Source: Paludibacteraceae bacterium (GTDB lineage: Bacteria > Bacteroidota > Bacteroidia > Bacteroidales > Paludibacteraceae). Taken from it: a stretch of DNA of 38,056 nt. Position numbers and translations under genes: made by a program. Each line of letters begins with the position of its first letter. Position 1 is the first letter of the stretch. This document shows, piece by piece, positions 1 to 8,392 of the stretch. The notes beneath the pieces are model-generated. The model saw only the letters and a list, made by a program, of their open reading frames with translations, made no database searches and was not told the DNA's origin. The stretch is from the NCBI GenBank assembly GCA_024399495.1, contig JAKSNY010000018.1:1-38056 (forward strand), in the 5' to 3' direction.

Positions 1-950
1 TAAAGCTCTGATTTGTAGTTTCGCATCTCCTCTATTAGGAACGTAGGTGTGCCTGAACTGTACCAGTACTGACCTATGCTTTTTGCACTGAAGGCGTTTA
101 TAAGACTGAACGGATTAAAAACATCTGTCATTACATTCTTCCTTCCCACAGAAAAGTGATAGCCGTCATAATTTTCAGTAAGTTTTGCAACAGCATCATC
201 AAAACTTATTTCAAGTTCATCTGCAAGTGCCTGAATGTCTGGCTTGCACTGGGTGAGCAGTTCATCCTTGGTTATGCCGCACAATCCGTCATAATCGGGC
301 AGCATACTTATGTTGGTGAGGTTGTTTATCTCAGAGAATATGCTCAGCTGTGAGAACTTGGTTATGCCGGTTATGAAGCCGAAACGCAGCATTGAGTCAC
401 AACTCTTTATGGGACTGTAGAATTCCTTAAGCACAGAACGGAACGTATCAAACAAATCCTTTTTGTGCATTATGTTCAAAAGTGGAGAATCATACTCATC
501 TATTAATATCACCACTTTCTGCCCCGTCTGACTATATGCTTGTGAAATTATATTCTCCAAACGGTTGCCAAACTTCATATCCTTTTTAGTCCTACCATAA
601 ATATCCTCATAAAGGCTGAGTCTGTAGTCAATAGCACTCCTTAAATCCGCTTCGCTCTCACACTTAACCTTGCTCATATCAAACCTTAGCACTGGGTACT
701 TAACCCAATCCTTCTCAAGTTCATCCGCTTTCAAGCCTGCAAACAACTCCTTTCTGCCCTCAAAATAGCACTGCAATGTATCAACAAGCAGAGACTTTCC
801 AAATCTGCGTGGACGGCTAAGGAACACATACCTGTATTTGTTGGCTATGTTATGCACATAACCAGTCTTATCCACATAAAAGTAACCGCCTTCAACAATA
901 TCTTTGAAAGTGTATATCCCTAATGGGTAGTTCTTAAGCGTTGTCTCCAT
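1..950 (-). CDS. AAA-ATPase-like / PD-(D/E)XK nuclease-type protein, left-truncated
   Basis: Reading the minus strand from the ATG at 948-950 gives an uninterrupted frame of about 316 codons that runs off the left edge, so the C-terminus is missing. The protein begins METTLKNYPLGIYTFKDIVE and continues with YVDKTGYV and FLSRPRRFGKSLLVDTL, a Walker A variant of the form RRFGKS. It later has VVILIDEYDSPL, a Walker B. This layout is typical of the large Bacteroidota AAA-ATPase-like family (PF09820), which usually ends in a PD-(D/E)XK nuclease-like domain (PF08011). That second domain would lie outside the window and cannot be checked. These genes are abundant, often multicopy, and their function is poorly known. 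It is divergent from rubrerythrin, and a TATCTTTG box on its strand at 1011-1004 could drive it. Confidence 0.85.
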   Translation of the reverse strand, partial: METTLKNYPLGIYTFKDIVEGGYFYVDKTGYVHNIANKYRYVFLSRPRRFGKSLLVDTLQCYFEGRKELFAGLKADELEKDWVKYPVLRFDMSKVKCESEADLRSAIDYRLSLYEDIYGRTKKDMKFGNRLENIISQAYSQTGQKVVILIDEYDSPLLNIMHKKDLFDTFRSVLKEFYSPIKSCDSMLRFGFITGITKFSQLSIFSEINNLTNISMLPDYDGLCGITKDELLTQCKPDIQALADELEISFDDAVAKLTENYDGYHFSVGRKNVMTDVFNPFSLINAFSAKSIGQYWYSSGTPTFLIEEMRNYKSEL

Positions 951-998
951 AAATTCCAGTTTTTGAATCTTACGAATTTACAAAAAGTGAGATGAATA

Positions 999-1031
999 TT
1001 GCACAAAGATAGTAAAAAAATCATATCTTTG
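999..1031 (+). promoter_or_regulatory. Promoter of rubrerythrin
   Basis: A TTG at 999-1001 and TATCTTTG at 1024-1031 are 22 bases apart, close to the Bacteroidota sigma-ABfr spacing. Transcription would start near 1037, just before the AACTTTT repeat tract that forms most of the leader. Confidence 0.55.
1004..1011 (-). promoter_or_regulatory. Candidate -7 box for the AAA-ATPase gene
   Basis: The minus strand reads TATCTTTG, the Bacteroidota -7 consensus TAnnTTTG, about 55 bases before the ATG at 950. No clear TTG lies 19-21 bases further upstream, so the call rests on the -7 box alone. It faces the rubrerythrin -7 box. Confidence 0.35.
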
Positions 1032-1039
1032 TACTCCAT

Positions 1040-1070
1040 AACTTTTAACTTTTAACTTTTAACTTTCAAC
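1040..1070 (+). repeat. AACTTTT heptamer tract in the rubrerythrin leader
   Basis: Three tandem AACTTTT units are followed by AACTTTCAAC and then TAATATG, where ATG is the start codon at 1075. The last 17 bases including the ATG are identical to those before panB at 26601-26617. Related tracts precede pgk and the 96-residue gene in the same orientation relative to the gene. Confidence 0.85.
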
Positions 1071-1074
1071 TAAT

Positions 1075-1614
1075 ATGAAGACACAGTATTCAGGTACCCA
1101 GACAGAAAAGAATCTGGAAGCGGCATTTGCCGGAGAGTCACAGGCAAGGAACAAATACACTTATTTTGCTTCTAAAGCCAAGAAAGAGGGTTTTGAACAA
1201 ATAGCAGCACTATTTTTGAAGACTGCTGACAATGAAAAGGAGCATGCAAAACTTTGGTTCAAGGAGTTGAACGGAATAGGGGATACCGCAGAGAACCTAA
1301 AGGCTGCCGCCGAGGGTGAAAACTATGAGTGGACAGATATGTATGAGGGTTTTGCAAAGACAGCAGAGAAAGAGGGTTTCCCTGTTTTGGCTGCAAAATT
1401 CCGTTTGGTTGCCGCTATTGAGAAAAAGCATGAGGAGCGTTACCGTGCATTGCTAAAGAATGTGGAGACTGCCAAAGTGTTTGAGAAATGCGAGGTTAAG
1501 GTTTGGGAGTGCCGTAACTGCGGACACATTATAGTAGGTACTACGGCACCCGATGTTTGCCCAACATGCAATCATCCGCAAGCGTACTTTGAAGTCCACG
1601 CAGAGAACTACTAA
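1075..1614 (+). CDS. rbr: Rubrerythrin
   Basis: This cytoplasmic non-haem iron protein reduces hydrogen peroxide in anaerobes, taking electrons from rubredoxin-like donors. The first ~135 residues form the ferritin-like diiron four-helix domain. It has E21 in ESQARNKY, the E54xxH57 pair in NEKEHAKLW and the E116xxH119 pair in [10 protein letters not shown]. The C-terminus is a rubredoxin-type iron site with two CxxC pairs, at C146/C149 (CRNC) and C162/C165 (CPTC). At 179 residues it is slightly shorter than many homologues, but both iron sites are complete. It stands alone, with its own promoter upstream and a shared terminator towards the convergent M16 peptidase gene. The leader consists of a heptamer repeat tract rather than a classical ribosome binding site. 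Confidence 0.96.
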   Translation: MKTQYSGTQTEKNLEAAFAGESQARNKYTYFASKAKKEGFEQIAALFLKTADNEKEHAKLWFKELNGIGDTAENLKAAAEGENYEWTDMYEGFAKTAEKEGFPVLAAKFRLVAAIEKKHEERYRALLKNVETAKVFEKCEVKVWECRNCGHIIVGTTAPDVCPTCNHPQAYFEVHAENY

Positions 1615-1636
1615 AAAAATCTCTATGTTCCCAAGT

Positions 1637-1680
1637 AAAAAGAGGGTGGCTAAAAAGTTTTTAAGTCACCCTCTTTTTAT
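1637..1680. terminator. Bidirectional terminator between rbr and the M16 peptidase gene
   Basis: The arms AAAAAGAGGGTG and CACCCTCTTTTT flank a short A/T-rich loop. The A run on the left and T run on the right make the hairpin a rho-independent terminator in both directions, as expected between convergent genes. Confidence 0.85.
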
Positions 1681-1701
1681 ATTTTGCCGATTAAAGAGAA
1701 T

Positions 1702-4506
1702 TTATCGTACACCCACCTGTACAACCTGTTTTGTCTGCATGTTTTTGAGAAGGGTGTTTGTCAGTGCCTTTATTGACTCAGCAGATATGGCATTGACAGC
1801 ATCAACGTAGCCTTTGTCCATATTCAAACCTGTGATGTATTCTTCTGTTTTTGTGTCTAGCCAATAGTTGTTTGTAACTTGTGCGTCGGCATACACTTTC
1901 ATAAAATACTCTTTTGCTTTTTGCACGTCTTCTGGACGAGGACCGTTATCTGCAATGTTTTTCAGTTCCGCAAACAGAATGGGAACAAGTTTCTCATATT
2001 TAGCGCTGTCTGTGTCAAACTGCATTGTGAGTGTGAAACGTTGGTATGGCAGGGCGTCTTTTATAAACTGAGAATGAACTCCGTATGTGCCACCGTCCTC
2101 CTCTCTGACTTTCTCAAAATATACAATGTCAAGAATATGATTAAGAGCTTGAAGGTTTACTATGTTATTTAATGTGTAGTTGAATTTGCCGTCAGAGACA
2201 ATCATGACTGTTGTTTTTGGATTCTCCATAACCTTGTTGTAGGTTACATTGCGTTCTCCCTTTGCAGGTGCGGTTCCCAAATCTGTTATTTTCTGCTTAT
2301 TCTTTCCCGATGGCAGAGATGCCACATACTTGCAGAGAAGCGGGCGAATGCTATCCATATCTATGTTGCCGGTAAATGCGAATTTGAAGTTTGCGGCATT
2401 GCCTGTCAGTTTTTTTATTGTTTGTAAGCCATCGGAGTAGGAAGCCTCATAGAGATTTTCTGTTCTAAAGCGACGCTTAAACGGATTGTTTCCGTAAATG
2501 ACACTTGCAATGGAGTCTGTCAGTTCTGTTCTGGGGTATGCCTCGGCATTTCTGAGATATGCGTCATATTGGGCAATAAGAGATTTATATGCATCGTCAT
2601 CTTGTCTTATGTTAGTGAAATTAAGATAGATAAGTTGCATAAGAGTTTCAATGTCCTTTACTACGGAGTTCCCTGACATTGAGGTGACATACTCACCAAA
2701 CTCCATATTTACACTTGCATTCTTGCCGGCGAGTGCCTTTTTTAGGTCTGTGGCAGAGAAATTGCCAAGTCCGCCTACTGTAGCCATCTCGTTCAAGAGT
2801 TGCAGGGTAGAGGTGTTATCCCCCCTTTTGTAGATACTTGAGATTGCACCATTGGCTATGGCAGTCATAAGAATCTCGTCTTGTTTTAGTTTTGTAGGAC
2901 GCACGTCCACCTCCACACCATTACTTAGTCTGATGTGGTATGAAGAATCAGGCATCAGTTTCTCTGATACTATACTTCCTGCTTTTATATCACCAGTAAG
3001 CGGCTCTGTAATAACATTGTCAATATATGGCGCTATATCCGCTTTTTTAATGCTGTCCATTATGGAAAGAACCTCTTCGTCTGTCGGGAACTCAACTTTC
3101 TCTTTCTCCGTGCCACGCATCCATATAACCATATTGCCACCATCAATAGGGTGACGTGCAATCTCATTAAGTTGCTCAAGTGGAAGCATTTTTGCAAGTT
3201 GTTGGTATATAGGATACTCAAGTTCAATGCCGGGGAATGGATCGCCCTTTAAGAAATTATTGATGTACTCACTTGAATAAGAGCGATTTATAGTTTTATC
3301 TCGTTCGTTGAATCTCTTTTCAAGGTCTGTAAGAACGTCGGCTTTGGCACGTTCAAACTCACTTGCGGTAAAGCCGTAACGTGCAACTCTCTCATTCTCC
3401 TCTAAAATCTTTACAAGTGTGGCTCTGATATTTTGGTCCGTGCAGCCTGAAAAGTATTCAAATGCGTCTTTTGTGGCGGATAGCAAAAATTCACCATCAG
3501 AGGTATAGATATAACTGAATGGTGCACCCGGTTTTTGCAGAATCTCATCAAAGCGTGCATTGAGCATGGTCTCAATAAGAGTGTTGGCAAAATCATTTGC
3601 GAGAAATGCAACGGTGTTAGTCATCTCTTTAGGGAACACATCGTGTTTGAAATCAATTGAAACTCCGGCACTTGCATTCTCCTTGTCACGCGATGTCACA
3701 ATTATAGGCTCTTTATTGTCTGTAACCTGATACCAAATCCTTTCAGAGGCGTTCTCAGGCACCTTGCAATCTTTGAAAGTCTCTTGCAATTTGTTCAGGA
3801 CATAGTCAGGGTCAATATCACCGACTACTATAATACCTTGAAGGTCAGGACGATACCACTCCTTGTAGTAAGAACGCAACGCCTCGGGTTTGAATCCACG
3901 AATAACCTTTATATCGCCAATCGGCATACAGTCTGCATATTTTGTTCCGGCATAGATTTCAGGGAGAATCTTATCATACATACGCATCATGGCGTTGTCA
4001 CGTGTACGCCACTCCTCCTCAATTACACCACGTTCCTTATCAATCTCAGAGTCGGCAAGTGTTATGCCGTCAGACCAGTCACGCAGAATAAGCAAGCAGG
4101 AATCTACAGTTTGCGGGCGTGTCACAGGTACGTCTGAAAAGAAATAGACCGTCTCATCAACTGATGTGTAGGCGTTAAGATTGGCTCCGAATTTAACCCC
4201 GATGGTTTCAAGATAGTTAATCAACGCCTTGTCAGAGAAGTGCTTGGTTCCGTTAAACGCCATGTGCTCAAGAAAGTGGGCTAATCCACGCTGCTCTGGC
4301 TTTTCAAGAATTGAGCCTACCTTTTGGACTATATAGAACTCCGCTCTGCCAGGCACATAACTGTTTTTACGGATGTAGTAAGTGAGTCCGTTGTCAAGTT
4401 TTCCGAACTTCACGTTGCTGTCATACGGCAGCTGAGGCATCTGATTCTGGCTATAAATGCACAGGCTTGCAAAAAATGACGCTAAAATTAAAAATGTCTT
4501 TTTCAT
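1702..4506 (-). CDS. M16 family zinc metallopeptidase (insulinase/PqqL-like), exported
   Basis: The 934-residue protein has an N-terminal signal peptide (MKKTFLILASFFASLCIYSQ), so it probably acts in the periplasm. The inverted zinc motif HxxEH is H77-F-L-E-H81 in GLAHFLEHMAFNGT. The third ligand is expected in the downstream DKERGVIEEEWR segment around residue 157. The length and internal layout fit the two-half M16B/PqqL type, in which the second half has an inactive M16 fold and the pair closes around a peptide substrate. Members degrade peptides or process small polypeptides. It is the last gene of the minus-strand operon that begins at 9088, 22 bases after the small membrane protein. Its presence in an ABC exporter operon could mean peptide processing, but that is inference. 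Confidence 0.93.
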   Translation of the reverse strand: MKKTFLILASFFASLCIYSQNQMPQLPYDSNVKFGKLDNGLTYYIRKNSYVPGRAEFYIVQKVGSILEKPEQRGLAHFLEHMAFNGTKHFSDKALINYLETIGVKFGANLNAYTSVDETVYFFSDVPVTRPQTVDSCLLILRDWSDGITLADSEIDKERGVIEEEWRTRDNAMMRMYDKILPEIYAGTKYADCMPIGDIKVIRGFKPEALRSYYKEWYRPDLQGIIVVGDIDPDYVLNKLQETFKDCKVPENASERIWYQVTDNKEPIIVTSRDKENASAGVSIDFKHDVFPKEMTNTVAFLANDFANTLIETMLNARFDEILQKPGAPFSYIYTSDGEFLLSATKDAFEYFSGCTDQNIRATLVKILEENERVARYGFTASEFERAKADVLTDLEKRFNERDKTINRSYSSEYINNFLKGDPFPGIELEYPIYQQLAKMLPLEQLNEIARHPIDGGNMVIWMRGTEKEKVEFPTDEEVLSIMDSIKKADIAPYIDNVITEPLTGDIKAGSIVSEKLMPDSSYHIRLSNGVEVDVRPTKLKQDEILMTAIANGAISSIYKRGDNTSTLQLLNEMATVGGLGNFSATDLKKALAGKNASVNMEFGEYVTSMSGNSVVKDIETLMQLIYLNFTNIRQDDDAYKSLIAQYDAYLRNAEAYPRTELTDSIASVIYGNNPFKRRFRTENLYEASYSDGLQTIKKLTGNAANFKFAFTGNIDMDSIRPLLCKYVASLPSGKNKQKITDLGTAPAKGERNVTYNKVMENPKTTVMIVSDGKFNYTLNNIVNLQALNHILDIVYFEKVREEDGGTYGVHSQFIKDALPYQRFTLTMQFDTDSAKYEKLVPILFAELKNIADNGPRPEDVQKAKEYFMKVYADAQVTNNYWLDTKTEEYITGLNMDKGYVDAVNAISAESIKALTNTLLKNMQTKQVVQVGVR

Positions 4507-4528
4507 ATCAGTTTATAATTGGTTTATA

Positions 4529-4981
4529 TTAGTTATTTGCTTTTGTCTCAGATATATCTGGGAGGAGTAGTGTTGCAACCAAAGCCGCTACGGCACACAC
4601 TTCTAATACTATAAAAAGAGTAAATACAAAAGAATCCCCCAATATTATTCCTTTTTCCCATTCAGGTACAGAAGATACAATGATGTAATGCTCCATAATA
4701 AATGCGTACAGTGGTAGTATGGTTGCTATAATAAGGACAAGCCAGCTAATCCACCATTTTTTGTCTGCAATAATCAACACAACGGAGACTCCCATCAGAA
4801 ATGTTACAACAGACAGAATCCAATCAGGTGCCCAATTTCCTAAGTAGGAGGCAAATGTTTGGGCATAATTCACATCAAATACTCCCGATGAAAATATAAG
4901 AGAACAGACTGTCATTAATAGTATCAAGAATCCACAAATCAAAGATAGTGGTGTTAATATATTCAAAATAATCTTTTTCAT
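4529..4981 (-). CDS. Small membrane protein of unknown function
   Basis: The 150-residue product has about four hydrophobic segments (near residues 8-30, 55-72, 76-95 and 115-142) and a charged C-terminal tail, SETKANN. It starts MKKIILNILTPLSL and may use the first segment as an uncleaved anchor. I do not recognise a family. It lies 17 bases after the lipoprotein gene and 22 before the M16 peptidase gene, so it is almost certainly co-transcribed with the ABC exporter genes. The reading frame, start and spacing all look like a real gene. Confidence 0.75.
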   Translation of the reverse strand: MKKIILNILTPLSLICGFLILLMTVCSLIFSSGVFDVNYAQTFASYLGNWAPDWILSVVTFLMGVSVVLIIADKKWWISWLVLIIATILPLYAFIMEHYIIVSSVPEWEKGIILGDSFVFTLFIVLEVCAVAALVATLLLPDISETKANN

Positions 4982-4998
4982 TTTTTAAGTGTTTTATG

Positions 4999-6015
4999 TT
5001 ACAAATTGTTTAATTCTACGGTTTTAACCTCGGCTCCCTCGTTTCCGCTGGTGTAGAGTATAAAGATTCTACCGCCACATTTTGATATGGATTTAATATA
5101 GCGTCCTCTGCTTACAGGCAACAGCCAACTGCCTTTGTATTCAAATGTATGAGGGTCATATACGTCAAGGTATCTTTCAACACCTGACTCACACCAGCGG
5201 CGGCTTTTGAATTTTGGCGTTACTAAATAGATGCCTGTAGAGTCCACACATCCCGCCTCTATTCCGCAGTTCATAGGGTCAAGACGGTGGTTGTGTCCCA
5301 TCATAATTGTTTTAGGTACGGGTAAATGGCGATAATCTTCTCCCATTCTAAATACAGAGTCTCCTTCCACTACAACAAATTTGCTGTTAAAGTAGCAGTA
5401 GAATAGTGTTTTCCCGTCTCGGTGCTGGCTTATACGGCTTGTTACGGCGTATGCGCCACCGTTTTGGTCTGATAAATCATATCCACTCTCTTTTAGAATG
5501 TCAAATGAAGGTGTGTACTTACCGCTATCGGCATCTACAACATTTAGTGTGAATTTATATTTGTAAATGTCCGGTACAAGCATTTTACCGTCTCCTAAAT
5601 ATCCTATAGGGTTGGTTGTGGTTATGGAATCATTTGCCGTGGATATGGTGTCACCAGAAAAAGAGATATGAATAAATTTATTTGGACTTCCGGTATAGTA
5701 TATCCAATAACCATCATTGTCAATATCAAACGAGTAAACATATCCGCTCCCGTTAAATGGCATTTTGCAGAGTATAGTGCCGTCGTACCCATGACACTCA
5801 ATACTCTTGTTGTCTGCGATTATAATTGTTGAGTCTGTGACAGCCATGCCTTGCCAGCCACCAACGGTACGTTTAAAGGAGGCTACCTCTTTAAGTTCTC
5901 CTTTCTCAATTACACCATCGTAACACTCTTTTTCATTATCGCATGATGATAATGTTAGCATACTGATGCACACAGGTAATAGAAATGTGCTGAATTTAAA
6001 AAATTTCTTATTCAT
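4999..6015 (-). CDS. Lipoprotein, probable six-bladed beta-propeller
   Basis: I start the protein at the ATG at 6015 (MNKKFFKFSTFLLPV). The frame extends to 6036, but that start would overlap the ATPase gene and spoil the signal peptide. The 338-residue product has a lipoprotein signal ending TLSSC (Cys25), so it is lipid-anchored. The rest is rich in short beta segments of the type GDGKMLVPDIYKYKF and YLDVYDPHTFEYKGS. That pattern resembles the TolB-like six-bladed propeller lipoproteins (6-bladed beta-propeller/DUF4221-like) common in Bacteroidota. No catalytic motif is visible. It sits between the ABC ATPase gene and the small membrane protein gene. Family assignment is by general appearance only. 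Confidence 0.75.
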   Translation of the reverse strand: MNKKFFKFSTFLLPVCISMLTLSSCDNEKECYDGVIEKGELKEVASFKRTVGGWQGMAVTDSTIIIADNKSIECHGYDGTILCKMPFNGSGYVYSFDIDNDGYWIYYTGSPNKFIHISFSGDTISTANDSITTTNPIGYLGDGKMLVPDIYKYKFTLNVVDADSGKYTPSFDILKESGYDLSDQNGGAYAVTSRISQHRDGKTLFYCYFNSKFVVVEGDSVFRMGEDYRHLPVPKTIMMGHNHRLDPMNCGIEAGCVDSTGIYLVTPKFKSRRWCESGVERYLDVYDPHTFEYKGSWLLPVSRGRYIKSISKCGGRIFILYTSGNEGAEVKTVELNNL

Positions 6016-6028
6016 ATCTGTAATATAA

Positions 6029-6724
6029 TTATGCATTAAAATATGTAGAGAGAATGGTTTCCGCCTCTCCGTTTTTGTTGTCTATATCATTTACAATCCT
6101 TGCTTTTTCCATAAGCAGCACTCTTGAACATAGGTTTGATATTTGGCTTATGCTGTGACTTGAGACAATTACAAGAGCACCTCTTTCCGCCTCTGCCTTA
6201 AGTAAACGGTGAACTTCAACCTGTGATGACGGGTCCAGAAAGTTGAACGGCTCATCAAGTATTATGACATCGGGGTGGGAGATAATGGCTGATGCAATAC
6301 CCACTTTCTGCCTGTTGCCGGACGATAGGGTGGAGATGTATTTTTTGCTACCCCAAAGTTCATCTGTAAAGAGTTGCTTGAATGGCTCTTTGTACTCTGT
6401 GCGTAGTGTTTTGTCAATTTTATAAGCGTCACAAATAAAGTCGAGCAGTTCATCGGGGGTATAAAAGTCAATCAGAAAACCGCTGTCAAGGAATGAACCT
6501 GTAATGGTTTTCCACTTCTCTCCTTTAGAAACATCTTCTCCGTCAATTGTTACGTATCCGCTATCCGCCTTTAGCAAATCAAGCATAAGACGCATCAGCG
6601 TTGTCTTGCCGGCTCCGTTGTTGCCCACCAATCCTATAAGTTCCCCTTTGTTCGTATTGAGGGATTCCACATCTACAGCCGTCAAGCCGTTGAAACTCTT
6701 TTTTAAATCTTTTATCTCTATCAT
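6029..6724 (-). CDS. ABC transporter ATP-binding protein
   Basis: The 231-residue protein is a single nucleotide-binding domain. It has Walker A GNNGAGKTT near residue 34, an ABC signature LSSGNRQKVGIA near 137, Walker B VIILDEP near 155 and the H-loop histidine in VIVSSHSIS near 190. The overall pattern is that of exporter ATPases that pair with a separate membrane subunit. The partner is the permease ending five bases upstream at 6729. No substrate can be read from the sequence. Confidence 0.95.
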   Translation of the reverse strand: MIEIKDLKKSFNGLTAVDVESLNTNKGELIGLVGNNGAGKTTLMRLMLDLLKADSGYVTIDGEDVSKGEKWKTITGSFLDSGFLIDFYTPDELLDFICDAYKIDKTLRTEYKEPFKQLFTDELWGSKKYISTLSSGNRQKVGIASAIISHPDVIILDEPFNFLDPSSQVEVHRLLKAEAERGALVIVSSHSISQISNLCSRVLLMEKARIVNDIDNKNGEAETILSTYFNA

Positions 6725-6728
6725 AGTG

Positions 6729-8171
6729 TTAAAATTTATCTCTGTATATTGAGAGGTATTTGTATTTCTTCCTTAAAAATCTATCTGCAATGAGTTTTGT
6801 CCATAATGGGTATGTTAAAATAAATGCCACCCCGATGGCTAAGGAAAATGTTATAGCCGTTTTTTCTGAAAGAAGTCTGAAAACCAGCGTGGGTATAACA
6901 ATCAAGGGGGCAAGTGTGCATAGCTTTTTGGCAAAATTGTGTTGGTTGTTGTCGTTTAGTTCCAAACCCTTGCGACTCCAATCAACTTTTTGAAAAATGA
7001 AAGTTGATGCAAATAATGTGTAACAAGCCATTGGACCGGCAGAAAACAGTGCTATTGATATCACCAGCCATTCGTTTTGCGGATTCAATATGCAATCTGT
7101 TATAAGAGCGATGGAAATATAAATAATGTTAATGAAAAAATCTGTCCTTACAATTTTTGAGTAATCAATATTCAGGGTTGACAGTCTATCAAAACAAGTG
7201 GATTCCATATTGAATGTATGGGCGCCAAGTACCAATAAATAAAGCATGTATAAAAAAATGAACATTGACAAGTCGTGTACAGAATGCATTCCGGACATAA
7301 AAGAGGGTCCATAACGTCCGATTAGGGGGAAACCTATACACACAATTAGTGATGTTATTCCGTTTGTCGGTGAATTAAACAGCATTCTTATTCTCAATTT
7401 TAACAGATGCGAATCACCTAAAAGACCGGATAACCGCACACCCCAACCTGATGTTGTGCTTTTCTTCTCCAATATAGCATATCTCTCCGCTCCGACAATG
7501 TAAATGTATAACTCTTTGATTACAAAAAACATAACAACAGATACCAATAGTAAAAGTGATGGGTGATATTCACTTAATGCCCTGATTGGTAGTGTGGCAA
7601 AACCAGTGTAACATGATATAAATGCCCAAGCAGTATATGCTATTGTTATGGTTAATAATAGAGAAAAACCGTATGGCAGATATTTCAGTTCATGTACAAT
7701 AATGGAATTGATTATTGACCAAACATAAAAAATGATAAGCCAGGCAAATGTAGCCGTGTATCCGTATGTTGGAGCAATAAGAGAGAAACAAGGTCCTAAC
7801 ACTAAAAGAACCATGCTTAACACCTCAATAGAGCAGCATAAACGAGCGAATGAAAAAGTAATGTAACCTCTTCTTTTTAACGGCAATGTCATATACGTTA
7901 CCATGTGATTGTCTATGCCTTTGCAAAAAATCAATTTAATTATAAAATCGAGTGCTATAATAACCGGTGCCGCAATTGTAAAAGCATCTAATGGGAGTAT
8001 ATCTTCAATGTAGTCAGTGAATATGGCGAGAGACGAAAATCCTAAGCCTATCATATACATGGCGATAAAGACTGATATCCAGCCATCAAATGTGTTAGAC
8101 CGGTTTATGCTTTTTGTGCGGTTGCTTCTAAACATAGGCAAATATATTGCCTCAAAATAGTGTTTAATCAT
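6729..8171 (-). CDS. ABC exporter membrane subunit, DUF5687-like
   Basis: The open frame reaches 8189, but the ATG at 8171 (MIKHYFEAIYLPMFRS) has a strong AAGGAGGT five bases upstream, so I use that start; the product is then 480 residues. It contains about twelve hydrophobic segments spread along its length and no nucleotide-binding motif. It is followed at once by an ABC ATPase gene, which is the arrangement I associate with the Bacteroidota DUF5687 permeases. It overlaps the end of the HTH regulator gene by eight bases, suggesting translational coupling. Membrane character is clear; the DUF number is from memory. Confidence 0.82.
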   Translation of the reverse strand: MIKHYFEAIYLPMFRSNRTKSINRSNTFDGWISVFIAMYMIGLGFSSLAIFTDYIEDILPLDAFTIAAPVIIALDFIIKLIFCKGIDNHMVTYMTLPLKRRGYITFSFARLCCSIEVLSMVLLVLGPCFSLIAPTYGYTATFAWLIIFYVWSIINSIIVHELKYLPYGFSLLLTITIAYTAWAFISCYTGFATLPIRALSEYHPSLLLLVSVVMFFVIKELYIYIVGAERYAILEKKSTTSGWGVRLSGLLGDSHLLKLRIRMLFNSPTNGITSLIVCIGFPLIGRYGPSFMSGMHSVHDLSMFIFLYMLYLLVLGAHTFNMESTCFDRLSTLNIDYSKIVRTDFFINIIYISIALITDCILNPQNEWLVISIALFSAGPMACYTLFASTFIFQKVDWSRKGLELNDNNQHNFAKKLCTLAPLIVIPTLVFRLLSEKTAITFSLAIGVAFILTYPLWTKLIADRFLRKKYKYLSIYRDKF

Positions 8172-8382
8172 TCTGACCTCCTTTCTCATAACTTAAAATA
8201 TCTGATGGCTGACAGTCAAGTGCCTCACACAGTGCCTCAAGTGTACTGAATCTGACGGCTTTAGCCTTGCCTGTTTTCAGAATTGAGAGGTTTGCTTGCG
8301 TAATACCTACTTTATCTGCCAGTTCTCCAAGCGATATCTTGCGCTTGGCCATCATTACGTCAAGATTAACTACAATAGCCAT
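8164..8382 (-). CDS. Small Cro/CI-type helix-turn-helix regulator (YozG-like)
   Basis: The 72-residue protein is little more than one HTH domain. The segment KRKISLGELADKVGITQANL holds the helix-turn-helix, with recognition helix ITQANLSILKTG. It ends in CQPSDILSYEKG, typical of YozG-like XRE regulators. It is preceded by a DUF2975-like membrane protein gene, a common partner in Firmicutes and Bacteroidota, and followed with overlap by the ABC permease gene. It probably regulates its own operon; no operator could be identified. Confidence 0.92.
   Translation of the reverse strand: MAIVVNLDVMMAKRKISLGELADKVGITQANLSILKTGKAKAVRFSTLEALCEALDCQPSDILSYEKGGQND
8176..8183 (-). promoter_or_regulatory. 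Strong Shine-Dalgarno deciding the permease start
   Basis: The minus strand reads AAGGAGGTCAGAATG. Such a full anti-16S match is unusual in this AT-rich, mostly SD-poor sequence, and it fixes the start at 8171 rather than 8189. Confidence 0.8.
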
Positions 8383-8392
8383 AATTAATCAA

